From: PoT sp049331405
GTDB lineage: Bacteria > Planctomycetota > Planctomycetia > Isosphaerales > Isosphaeraceae
NCBI RefSeq assembly: GCF_049331405.1
Contig: NZ_CP186274.1
Location: 5,952,001 to 6,016,000 of the forward strand
Direction: 5' to 3'
DNA length: 64,000 nucleotides
The notes under the pieces were generated by a model, which searched no databases, was not told the origin of the DNA, and was given only the letters and a program-made list of their open reading frames with translations. Shown here one piece after another: positions 54,987 through 63,802 of this stretch. Every line of letters starts with the position of its first letter. The stretch's first letter is position 1. Position numbers and translations under genes: made by a program.

Positions 54987-55907
54987 ATGTGGGAACCCTG
55001 GGATAACAAGCCGTCGAGGCCGAGGGAAGCGAAGGGCGGGATCAAGTCCAGGTCCAAGCGCGGGGAGTTCGCCGAGAGCTGGTGGGCCAAGCGCTGGATC
55101 GAGGTGCTCGAAGGGTTCGACATCGGCTCCAGGCTCGGCCGGGGTCGTTCCTACGCCCGCAAGGGGCAGGTGCTGACGATCGACGTCGACCCGGGTTGGG
55201 TCCGCGCGACCGTCCAGGGTTCGCGGCCCAAGCCCTATGAGCTCGCGATCCAGTGCAAGACACTCTCGGCCGCCGACTGGTCGAAGCTGGCGGACGTTCT
55301 CTCGAAGCAGGCGCTCCACGTCGCCAAGCTCCTGGCTGGCGAGATGCCGCAAGACATCGAGGACGTCTTCCAGGAGGCCGGGCTCTCCCTCTTCCCGAGC
55401 CGGCTCGGCGACCTCTCGACCAAGTGCACCTGCCCCGACTGGTCGAACCCCTGCAAGCACATCGCGGCCGTCTACTATCTTTTAGGCGAGGAGTTCGACC
55501 GCGACCCGTTCCTGATCTTCGAACTCCGGGGCATGAAGCGCGATGCCTTCTTCACGCTCCTCGACAGCGTCGGCGGGGTCGAGGTGCCGAGCCAGCCCCT
55601 TGGGCTTCCTTCTCACACTGTTGCTCTCGCGGAACCGCTGGTCACCGATCTCGCCACCTTCTGGGGAGGCCGGCCGATCCCGGCCGACGAGGCCTCGGCC
55701 GCCGTGGAGGTCCCGCCGATGACGGCCCCCCTGCTCCATCGCCTGAGCGGGTTCCCCTTCTGGCGAGGCGAGTCGCCGTTGCTCGAACTCGTCGAGCCGA
55801 CATATGCCCTCGCCTCCACCCGAGGCCTGGAGCTGGTCGTCAACCAGGACTCGTCCTCATCCGCCGCCCCCGCAGCGACCTCCGCCAAACCCCCCGCCTC
55901 GAGTTGA
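54987..55907 (+). CDS. SWIM zinc-finger protein, partner of the SNF2 protein
   Basis: 306 residues. The SWIM finger is complete: C147-T-C149-PDWSNP-C156-K-H158, followed by IAAVYYLLGEEFDRDPFLIFELRGMKRDAF. The N-terminal part (ESWWAKRWIEVLEGFDIGSRLGRGRSYARKGQVLTIDVDPG) is the conserved region of bacterial SWIM proteins paired with SNF2 genes. It probably targets DNA or protein for the neighbouring translocase. The ATG at 54987 is nine bases after AGGAGG; a GTG at 54978 abuts that site and is less likely. The C-terminal tail is Ser/Ala/Pro-rich. Confidence 0.88.
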   Translation: MWEPWDNKPSRPREAKGGIKSRSKRGEFAESWWAKRWIEVLEGFDIGSRLGRGRSYARKGQVLTIDVDPGWVRATVQGSRPKPYELAIQCKTLSAADWSKLADVLSKQALHVAKLLAGEMPQDIEDVFQEAGLSLFPSRLGDLSTKCTCPDWSNPCKHIAAVYYLLGEEFDRDPFLIFELRGMKRDAFFTLLDSVGGVEVPSQPLGLPSHTVALAEPLVTDLATFWGGRPIPADEASAAVEVPPMTAPLLHRLSGFPFWRGESPLLELVEPTYALASTRGLELVVNQDSSSSAAPAATSAKPPASS

Positions 55908-56088
55908 GCCCCCTTCCGCCGCTTTTTGAAGCCGCCGGATGACCCGCCATCGCTTTTTCTTGAAGAAGCGCGGGCGGGCCGTCAGATAAATAGGAAAGGC
56001 GTTCCCCTCTCGTCCCGCTGCCGATCCGTCGAGGTCGGCCCTCCCCGCGCGGGCCAAGTATCACGGCAAACCTGCGTCTCGTCGAACC

Positions 56089-57663
56089 ATGACGACGTCG
56101 GACTCCCTTCGCAGCAAGACACGCGGTCGCGGCCGGACCTGGCTCTTTCGCGCGATCGCGGTGCTCCTGGGCCTATCCCCCCTTCCTGGCGGCCGAGGTT
56201 CTCCTCCGCGCCATCGACGTAGGGCGCCTCGACCCTTGCGACCACCCCTTCGTCGGCTTCAGCGAGGTCTGGCCCCTCTTCGTCCTCGACCCGACGGGGG
56301 CGAATTATGAGATCCTCCCGTCCCACTTCAAGTTCTTCCGCCCCGCCCCGCCTCGTTCCCGGCGGTCAAGCCCCCCGGCGAGTTCCGGGTCTTCTGCCTC
56401 GGCGGCTCGACCGTCCAGGGCAGCCCCATCGCCGCCGAGACCGCGTTTTCGAAAAGGCTCGAGATCAGTCTCAAGGCCCACGCCCCGGGCCGGCCCTGGC
56501 GGGTGATCAATTGTGGGGGAATCTCCTATGCGAGTTATCGGCTCGCGTCGGTCCTCAAAGAGCTTTTACATTATCAACCCGATCTGTTGATCATCTGCGA
56601 GGGGCACAACGAGTTCCTGGAGGATCGCAGTTACGCCGCAGTCAAGCAGATCCCCGGTTTCGTCAAGATGCCGCTCGAAATCGCCTCCCGGCTCCGGACC
56701 TATCAGGTCCTCCAGTCGAGCCTCCTCGGCGCCATGGGAGCAGCCCGCAAGACCACTCCGCCCCGGACGACCCTCGGCCCCGAGGTCCAGGCCTTCCTCG
56801 ACTTTCGTGGGGGCCTCGAGGCCTATCACCGCGATGCAGGTTGGCGAGGGTCGTTGATCTCCCACTTCGACTACAACCTGCGCCGGATGGTCGGTATGGC
56901 GAGCGAGGCTGGCGTCCACGTCATGCTGGTGAGCCCGGTGGTGAACCTCGACATCCCGCCGTTCAAGTCGCAGCACCGGGCCGACCTCACCCCTGAGCAA
57001 CTCGACCGCTGGACCTCGCTCTACGACGGGGCTCGCTCCCATTACGCAGGGAACCTACCGGCGGCGATCGACCTCCTCGAGCAGGCCCTTTGCATCGACG
57101 ACCAGCACGCCGGTATCCACTACGGCCTCGCCAAGTGCTACCAACGCCTCGGCCTCTGGAATGAGGCGAAGCTCGCGTTCCTCCGAGCCAAGGATGAAGA
57201 CGTCTGCCCCCTTCGGATCCTCGAGCCGATGCGCGGGATCATCCGTGACGTCGCCCGGGAGTCGGGAACTCCCCCACTCGACGCCGACGCCCTCTTCGCC
57301 TCCCGAAGCCCCGGCAACATCGTCGGCTCCGACTGGCTCGTCGACCACGTCCACCCCTCGATCGTCGGGCATCAGTTATTAGCCAACGCCCTGACCGAGA
57401 GCATGGCCTCGCAAGGCGTCCTCAACCTCAACCCGCACGCCGCCCCTGATCGCGATCGCATGTACCGCGAGCATTTCTCAACCCTGGATGACGCCTACTT
57501 CTTGATGGGCCAGAAACGCCTTGGCAACCAGCGTCTCTGGTCCGAAGGCCGCGGCAATCAAGTCTGGAATCCCTCCCCCCAAGCCGTCGAAGGCCCCATG
57601 TACAGCGTCCCCACCCAGGCCGAAGCTACTCCCCTCGGCGTGCCCGACCAGACTTCTCTCTGA
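56089..57663 (+). pseudogene. SGNH/GDSL hydrolase-like protein with TPR, interrupted by two frameshifts
   Basis: One gene read in three segments. It starts MTTSDSLRSK with a transmembrane helix (LFRAIAVLLGL). The frame then shifts at the C6 run 56177-56182 to SPFLAAEVLLRAIDVGRLDP...YEILPSHFKFFR. It returns near 56346-56349 to AVKPPGEFRVFCLGGSTVQG. Hydrolase blocks are GGST, GHNEFLED and DHVHPSIVGH. A TPR-like section (AIDLLEQALCIDDQHAGIHYGLAKCYQRLG) lies before the last block. Deleting one C at the first run and adding one C at the second restores a single frame of about 525 residues. It is either a decayed gene or two homopolymer sequence errors. Confidence 0.82.
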
Positions 57664-58065
57664 AGTCAAAGTCGCCCCCGACCTCTCGGCAGCAGCCTCG
57701 ACCACAGCCCACTCCCGGGCCATCGGTTCAACCTCCTCGTCATGGTTGAATTCGTTCATTCTCCCGCGGAGACGACACGGGCGACACTCCTGCGACATGT
57801 GTCGTCGTTCTGCCCTCGCATAGGTGGAGGTGATTGGTGTAGTCAATGCATGTTCGCGGTTGCGAGATCTCTATGGGGATCGTATGAATATTTGAGGGAT
57901 GGGGCTAGTTTGAGAATCTTTGCTGGTTATACTGAGTGGCTGAATCGTTTAGATAAACGGATACGAGATGTGCTGATCGAATTGCATCCGGGATGCGGGG
58001 CATAGGACATACTCTGGATTGAACCGCCGCGCCGATGATGGCTACAACTTTGGAGGTTTCCAGAT
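57664..58065. other. Intergenic region upstream of the CLCA-like gene
   Basis: 402 bases. The 3' half is noticeably AT-rich. It includes the palindrome CGTTTA-GA-TAAACG at 57946-57959, a candidate operator about 110 bases before the CLCA-like start. No gene or clear promoter was recognised. Confidence 0.4.
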
Positions 58066-61000
58066 ATGGGACGGTCGTCGAGGTTAAGTTCGTTCGCATT
58101 CCTGCTGCCGGTCCTGGTGGCCGGGGCGCTGGCCACGCCGGCGCTCGCCGGGCCGGCCCATTACGATAAAGATTCCAAGTCGTTCCGGTTCACATACACA
58201 TTCGCCGTATTGCCGGGAGGCGGCGGAGACCCCCAACTCGGCCAGGTCCAGAAGCCTACCGCGGATCAGGAGAAGGTCGTCAACGATTTGGTCGGTCGGG
58301 TCAGCCTTCTCCTATCCACCGTCACGAATGGTCGGGCCAAGATCGGCACCCTCGATTACGTCGACAACATCAAGAATGCGGACCTCGTGGTCTCGCTCAC
58401 GGGGGCACCCGCCAGCGCCGGCTTCGCCAATCTCAGGGCCATCGAAGGGCAACCGGGACAGATCGTCCTCTATTATCAGACCCTCGTCCCGATGATCTCG
58501 CAAGACGTGGTCCTGACGGCGACCCATGAACTTTGCCACTATATCTTCGGCCTGACCGACGAATATACCTTCCCTCGTGGTTGCCCCGTGCGTGCCGGCT
58601 CCGCCTGCCTCATGGACAACTACTTCTCGTCGGTGCGCGGATTCATGGGCCGATTCTGCACCTCCGCGGACCATGATTCCGAGCCCGCCCAGCAAGCTTC
58701 CTGCCAGGATATTGTCGACCAGTTCTTCAACAAGCTGGGAGTCGAGGCGGGGACGCCCGATACCACGACGGATGCGACGGCGGCGGCATCGGCTGCGACG
58801 GACCCGCGAACCGCGATCGTCGCCTCGGCGATCGGCAAGGTCCGAGCCCAGCATCTGGAGAACGTCAGCAACGGCAAGAAGATATCGAACCTCAAGTCTT
58901 TCGCCGAGAAGACGCTCAAGGCGCTCATCGAGCAGTTCAATCAGGATAATTCGAATCCGCTGATCCTGTCGAAAACCGGATTGGGACAAATCCTGGACTC
59001 GGTCGTCAGCGCGGGGCAGTTGATTCCGGTCCTCCAGCCCGAGTTGCTCGGGGCGAAGGCCTTCGCCCTGATCATGCAGGAGGCCAAGCGTCTCGGCGAA
59101 TCCGTGAAGGACGTGAAAACCGAGGGGTCGCGGCTCTCGAAGATCAAGTCAGGGTTGAATTCATACGTTCAGGAGCTCGTGAAGGCCAAGCGAATCGATC
59201 CCAAGGCTTTCGCGCCCGCCCAGCAGAAAGCCCTGATCGATCAGGTCGCCCGCAATGCCGCCCGCGACCCGAGCCTCCAGACGCTCGATCGCCTGGTCGG
59301 TATCAATGAGATCTCGGCCCAGCTCGATGTGGCGATGGCGCAGGACATCATCACTGCGCTCGACGAGCTCAACGTACCCGGCACCCGCCAAAGGCTCGAC
59401 TTCGTCCAATCCCTCCGGAGCAAGCTCGAATCCGCCTATTCAATCCCGGGTCGGACCTTCAGCCGATTCGGCACCAGGCGCACACGGATCATCACCCCGG
59501 ACGCTAAGCCGGAATACGAGTATGTGCTGACGCAGAGCGGCGTGTATCCCTACAGGTCCATCCGCGACCGCTCGGTCGTCCAGTTCTCTCGCCTCGTCAA
59601 CCGGTCGGGAAACCTTCAGCTCGTCAGCCCAGCGGCCCAGACAGGGGGATTCCAGCCCTTGACGGCGCGGATTAGCCGCCCGTTCAAGGATATCCCGTCC
59701 GAGGATGCATCGTCGAGCACGGGCGGGGTGAACATCCAGGAAGTTATCAGTGATACGATCGATCAGTTGCAACGTAATCGCCTGGAGAACCTCGCCGTCC
59801 TCATCCCGCCCGGCGGCCTGCCGATCGACCTGGGGGCTCAGGTCCCCAAGATTCGCGACCAACTTCCCAAGGATGCGGATGTTCGACTCGACCTGGTCTT
59901 GGTCGGCCCGGCGAAACTGGACACCGAGGTTCGCGACCTCGCCCTCTCGACCCGCGGTTCGGTCCTGACGGTCACCGATATCGACGAGATCGGCGCCATC
60001 GCCCAACGCCTCAAGAATGAGCAGTCGTCAGGCAATTGGGTCATCATCCCCCAGCAGGCAACCCTGGGGAAGCAGACCAATGGCAACGACGCGCATGATG
60101 CGAATCCAGGTCTAGACGTATGCAATGCGAATGTGAAAGCCATTCGGTTCGCCCCGCAGACGGGCGATGCGGCGAAAGATGCCGAGGCCCTGAAAAACTG
60201 GAAGGGGCCCAAAACCGTTGGCGACATTTCGAAACGGCTCGGAAGCGCTTTGGATAGGCTCAACTCCCTCCTTGATAAGGATGAAAAGACGAACGCAACT
60301 CAGCTTGAGGAGGGGAATCGGAGGGCCGCCCAGGATGCGTCGCGAGCGTTGCGGTGGCTCAGGGATGCAACCGCTCCCCGGAGCGTGAAGAATGCCGCTG
60401 ATAGCAAGAAGGAAGGGAATCTCGAGAGCTCTTGGACATTCGACCTCGCCTCCTCGCCAATGGAGGACAAGAAAAAGATCGACAATAAGGCCTTTTTCGA
60501 ATTCCTCGGGCGAGCTCGCGAGCAATTGAGCCGCTTGCGAAGCTCGGTCAATCAGATGCGCACGCCGTCGAGTGGATTCGCCAACCCCGAACTGATGGCG
60601 TTCGCCAAGCAGCTTACGCAGGAGTCGGAAGATAAGCCGCTCGGTGCAACAACGTCAGCGACCGGCGAGCCTGAGTCGCAACCCGAGGGCGATACGGCCA
60701 AGGGTTCGGTTTCAACCCTTGGCGTGAACCTGCGATATCTGGACGCCATCATGCGGGCCTATGAGCACCTCTTCGAGGCTTCGCTGATCGACCAGCAAGG
60801 CGAAGTGCCGATCTATAAGCGCATCGATCGGATCAACATGGAAAAGACGCGGCGGGCTGTTGAAGAGGCGAGACGACAGCAGACGCTCGGGCTGGCCGGC
60901 AACCCGCCCTCGCTGGAAGGAGAGAATCGGGCCAGGCTCGCCCGATTCTATGCCGAGGGGCAGGCCGAGTTCGAGTTGATCGTTGGCCTTACGCAAGAAT

Positions 61001-61827
61001 TGCCCAATCGGCCTAGCGTGGAAGGTGATAAGCGATTTCGCATGGAATTAGTCTCGGACCTCGGTGTCCGCACCGCCGACGATGCCAAGGTCAAGTTCGA
61101 TTCCAACGCTTCCACGCCCTCGCTGCTCGTCTTCCGGGCTTCGACTCCTCAACCGCTGCGGCCGGGTTGGTATACCCCGGTGCTCGTCTTCAAGGACCCG
61201 AGCGACTTTGCATTCCTGGCGGGAGCCGAGACGAACTTCACTTTCTCCGTCGGCTCGGACCGTCCGAACATCCAACTCATCACCGGGTTGATTCAGGAGC
61301 CAGGGACGAAGAGTAAAGGCACAGTAAGGCGGGCTGAAGAGTACGCCGCGGTCGAGGTCCAGGTCTCGGCCCCGAATTCGGTCCTCAATGCGCGTGTCAT
61401 GGGCTATTACCAGATGATCACCGAGGGATTCGAGTCGATCGATCCTCGAGAGGTGGAGTTCCGGGACGACGGGACGGATGCCAAGGGGCTCTCGCAGGGC
61501 CAGGTGGGCTTCGATCAGGCGAAGTGCGACAGGTCCGCGAACGATGGGATTTACACCGCATTCTTCCCCCTGACCGACGTCGAAAAATCCACGGAGTTTC
61601 GCATCTTCATCCAGGCCGACACGACCGACGGCCAGGCTCGGTACATCGGGCTGGATAACCCCCATAGTGGCGGTGCCTCGGACGACGATGATGATTCCCC
61701 CACTGCCGGGACCAAGTCCAAGGACAAGAGGACCCTGGTTCGTCAGGCCGAGGCGACCAAGGCCGCCGAGGGTAGTGTGCTGAAGTTCCAGCGTGCCACC
61801 ACGTTCCATTTCCACGCCGACCTTTGA
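58066..61827 (+). CDS. CLCA-like secreted metalloprotease with VWA-like and beta-sandwich domains
   Basis: 1,253 residues with a signal peptide (LPVLVAGALATPALAG). The zinc motif H154-E-L-C-H158-YIF-G162-LT-D165-E166 matches HExxHxxxGxxDE, the signature of animal CLCA metalloproteases. As in CLCA it is followed by a Cys-rich segment (C173, C181, C198, C213; FCTSADHD). Residues about 568-652 resemble the second half of a VWA domain (RLDLVLVGPAKLDTEVRDLALSTRGSVLTVTDIDEIGAIAQRL) with no visible MIDAS DxSxS. Two long helical regions flank it. Residues about 1,000-1,220 form a beta-sandwich with FRDDGTD (1134 on) and ANDGIYTAFFPL, again CLCA-like, then an Asp-rich loop. GGAGG lies upstream of the start. 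The substrate is unknown. Confidence 0.78.
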   Translation: MGRSSRLSSFAFLLPVLVAGALATPALAGPAHYDKDSKSFRFTYTFAVLPGGGGDPQLGQVQKPTADQEKVVNDLVGRVSLLLSTVTNGRAKIGTLDYVDNIKNADLVVSLTGAPASAGFANLRAIEGQPGQIVLYYQTLVPMISQDVVLTATHELCHYIFGLTDEYTFPRGCPVRAGSACLMDNYFSSVRGFMGRFCTSADHDSEPAQQASCQDIVDQFFNKLGVEAGTPDTTTDATAAASAATDPRTAIVASAIGKVRAQHLENVSNGKKISNLKSFAEKTLKALIEQFNQDNSNPLILSKTGLGQILDSVVSAGQLIPVLQPELLGAKAFALIMQEAKRLGESVKDVKTEGSRLSKIKSGLNSYVQELVKAKRIDPKAFAPAQQKALIDQVARNAARDPSLQTLDRLVGINEISAQLDVAMAQDIITALDELNVPGTRQRLDFVQSLRSKLESAYSIPGRTFSRFGTRRTRIITPDAKPEYEYVLTQSGVYPYRSIRDRSVVQFSRLVNRSGNLQLVSPAAQTGGFQPLTARISRPFKDIPSEDASSSTGGVNIQEVISDTIDQLQRNRLENLAVLIPPGGLPIDLGAQVPKIRDQLPKDADVRLDLVLVGPAKLDTEVRDLALSTRGSVLTVTDIDEIGAIAQRLKNEQSSGNWVIIPQQATLGKQTNGNDAHDANPGLDVCNANVKAIRFAPQTGDAAKDAEALKNWKGPKTVGDISKRLGSALDRLNSLLDKDEKTNATQLEEGNRRAAQDASRALRWLRDATAPRSVKNAADSKKEGNLESSWTFDLASSPMEDKKKIDNKAFFEFLGRAREQLSRLRSSVNQMRTPSSGFANPELMAFAKQLTQESEDKPLGATTSATGEPESQPEGDTAKGSVSTLGVNLRYLDAIMRAYEHLFEASLIDQQGEVPIYKRIDRINMEKTRRAVEEARRQQTLGLAGNPPSLEGENRARLARFYAEGQAEFELIVGLTQELPNRPSVEGDKRFRMELVSDLGVRTADDAKVKFDSNASTPSLLVFRASTPQPLRPGWYTPVLVFKDPSDFAFLAGAETNFTFSVGSDRPNIQLITGLIQEPGTKSKGTVRRAEEYAAVEVQVSAPNSVLNARVMGYYQMITEGFESIDPREVEFRDDGTDAKGLSQGQVGFDQAKCDRSANDGIYTAFFPLTDVEKSTEFRIFIQADTTDGQARYIGLDNPHSGGASDDDDDSPTAGTKSKDKRTLVRQAEATKAAEGSVLKFQRATTFHFHADL

Positions 61828-61851
61828 TTTCCGAAGCCGCTAGCCTCTATC

Positions 61852-61882
61852 GGGAGCCCGCCAGGTGTGGGGGCTCCCCTTT
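61852..61882 (+). terminator. Terminator after the CLCA-like gene
   Basis: An 8-bp stem GGGAGCCC/GGGCTCCC with an 11-base loop followed by CTTT. It starts 25 bases past the stop. Confidence 0.6.
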
Positions 61883-61887
61883 CACTC

Positions 61888-61911
61888 GCGATCGGCAACG
61901 TTGCCGATCGC
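61888..61911. promoter_or_regulatory. Perfect 24-bp palindrome upstream of the TPR gene
   Basis: The half-site GCGATCGGCAAC is followed directly by its exact complement, with no spacer. It lies between the terminator hairpin and the TPR gene start (55 bases upstream). This suggests an operator for a dimeric regulator, or a transcript hairpin. Confidence 0.45.
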
Positions 61912-61965
61912 AGGCGATACGAAGTCGTGCGCTAGCCGATCCCCCTCTTGGTTAGGAGAACCTTG

Positions 61966-63597
61966 ATGCTGCCCCTCCGCAATTCATTTGCCAGCGTCGT
62001 CGGGCTCGGCCTGGTCGGTCTGGCCGCCCATGGGACTTGCGTACAGGCGACGGAGTCTAAGAGCCATGGCAAGGTCGTGATTAATGACCTGAGCCCCGTT
62101 GCCCCGTCCGAACGATTCGTAGGGCGATCGCCGTTGCATGAAGTTTATCGGATAAAAATGCACGTACCAGATGCGACGGGTCACGATTGGCTGTTGCTCG
62201 AAGATTGGGAGGGGAACGAACGAGGCTATGTTCCTTCTGAGTATCTTAAAACTTATGATGAAGCCTTTGATTTTTATACCCAAAAGATTCGCACAAATCC
62301 CAATCAGGCCGAACCTTATTTGAGACGAGGGTATTTGTGGTTTGATCGGAACGAGTACTCGATTGCCTTGATGGATTTCGAGAAAGCCCTCGAACTTCAG
62401 CCTGGTTACCCCGAAGCATATCAGGCGCGAGGGTATCTCCATTATCAACAAGGCAGCCCCAGGATTGCCGACGACGACTACGCGATGGCACTTCGATTCG
62501 GGGGGTCGAATGCGCGACTCCATGCGGGGATCGGTGATGCGCGGCTCGCCATCGCCAAGACATCGAAGGTCGCGAGTGATTTGGACCTGGCGATACAGCA
62601 ATTCACCATTGCTCTTCAACTCGACTCGAACTTGACTCGGGCCTACCTCGGTCGAGCTAAGGCCTATCTCGAAAGAGATCACGTCGACGATGTCATGAAG
62701 GCGAAGGAAGATCTCGACAAGGCCATTCGCAGTAACGACAAATGGGCGCCGGCTTATGCCGCACGTGGCCTCTACTTTCTTCGCCTCAAGGATTATGCCC
62801 ATGCTGAGGTGGATGCCTTGAAGGCGAAGGAGCTAAACCCTAAGAATTCATTGGCTCTCCGCCTCCTGGGGGCCGTTCAGGCCAAGAAGGATCATGCGTG
62901 GGCGCTGAAAAGCCTCGACGAAGCCGTCAAGCTCGATCCGAAGGATGCCGAAGCCTATCTCGATCGAGGTCGGGTCCATGCATCGCAGGGCAAGTTGGAT
63001 CTGGCGGTGAAGGACTTTGAGAAAGCGGCCTATTATGATCGGTTGAACCCCGCCCCACTCGTAGAACTCGGTTCGGCGCATTTCCTCAAGGCCATGAGTC
63101 AGCAGAAGCCGCCGAAAAAGGATCCCGGCAATAACGCGAAATCTGATCCGAAGCCCGACTTTTCGTCCGTCGAGCTCCATTTTGCTCAGGCGCTTCGACT
63201 CGATCCGCAATTCGCCCCGGCTTTCGTTGGTCGTGGCAAGCTCCGCGAGGCCCAGGACCGTCCTGAAGAAGCATTGAACGACCTGACCACGGCGGTCTGG
63301 CTCGATCCTAAACTAGGGGAGGCCTATCTCGCTCGCGCCTTGTTGCTGGCCAATTGCTCGGAGGAAAAATTCCGCAATCCGAAGCTTGCACTGGCGATGG
63401 CCCAACGCGGCGAGGAGCTCATCGGCAAGGACGACCCGAGGGTCATGCAGACGCTGGCCGAGGCCTATTTCTCAGTCGACGACTACGCCAATGCCGTGAA
63501 TTATCAGAAGGAATATATTGCGACGTCGGTCGGTGCGAAGGACCCCGGTGCGCAGGACCGTCTCAAGGTATTTGAGGCGAAGTTGCCCAAGTCATAA
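61966..63597 (+). CDS. Exported TPR-repeat protein with SH3-like N-terminal region
   Basis: 543 residues with a signal peptide (SFASVVGLGLVGLAAHGTCVQATE). An SH3-like stretch comes next (EVYRIKMHVPDATGHDWLLLEDWEGNERGYVPSEYL, about residues 60-95). About nine TPR-like repeats follow, such as AEPYLRRGYLWFDRNEYSIALMDFEKALELQPGYPEAYQARGYLHY and AEAYLDRGRVHASQGKLDLAVKDFEKAAYYD. TPR arrays bind proteins; no enzyme motif is present. The ATG at 61966 has AGGAG seven bases upstream. It is 138 bases after the CLCA-like gene on the same strand. Confidence 0.85.
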   Translation: MLPLRNSFASVVGLGLVGLAAHGTCVQATESKSHGKVVINDLSPVAPSERFVGRSPLHEVYRIKMHVPDATGHDWLLLEDWEGNERGYVPSEYLKTYDEAFDFYTQKIRTNPNQAEPYLRRGYLWFDRNEYSIALMDFEKALELQPGYPEAYQARGYLHYQQGSPRIADDDYAMALRFGGSNARLHAGIGDARLAIAKTSKVASDLDLAIQQFTIALQLDSNLTRAYLGRAKAYLERDHVDDVMKAKEDLDKAIRSNDKWAPAYAARGLYFLRLKDYAHAEVDALKAKELNPKNSLALRLLGAVQAKKDHAWALKSLDEAVKLDPKDAEAYLDRGRVHASQGKLDLAVKDFEKAAYYDRLNPAPLVELGSAHFLKAMSQQKPPKKDPGNNAKSDPKPDFSSVELHFAQALRLDPQFAPAFVGRGKLREAQDRPEEALNDLTTAVWLDPKLGEAYLARALLLANCSEEKFRNPKLALAMAQRGEELIGKDDPRVMQTLAEAYFSVDDYANAVNYQKEYIATSVGAKDPGAQDRLKVFEAKLPKS

Positions 63598-63802
63598 TTG
63601 GCGCTACTGTTCCCACTAAGACTTCGAATCCAGCCACACCCGATGGCTTCCGAACGCTTTCTAACCCTTCCGACGAACCAGCGGGATCGTACGAACACGG
63701 GGCGATGTTGCCCCGGGCGTCCGCTCCCCGGCCTCTCGGCCTTCCGCGCGAAGGCCGGGAGGATTGACTCGCGAGTGGTCGCGCCCTCCGAAGGAAGATT
63801 CC

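Noticed and set aside
56170..56360. Programmed frameshifting in the SGNH gene
   Set aside because: Two separate shifts in opposite directions at C runs without a slippery heptamer plus structure are better explained by mutation or sequencing error.
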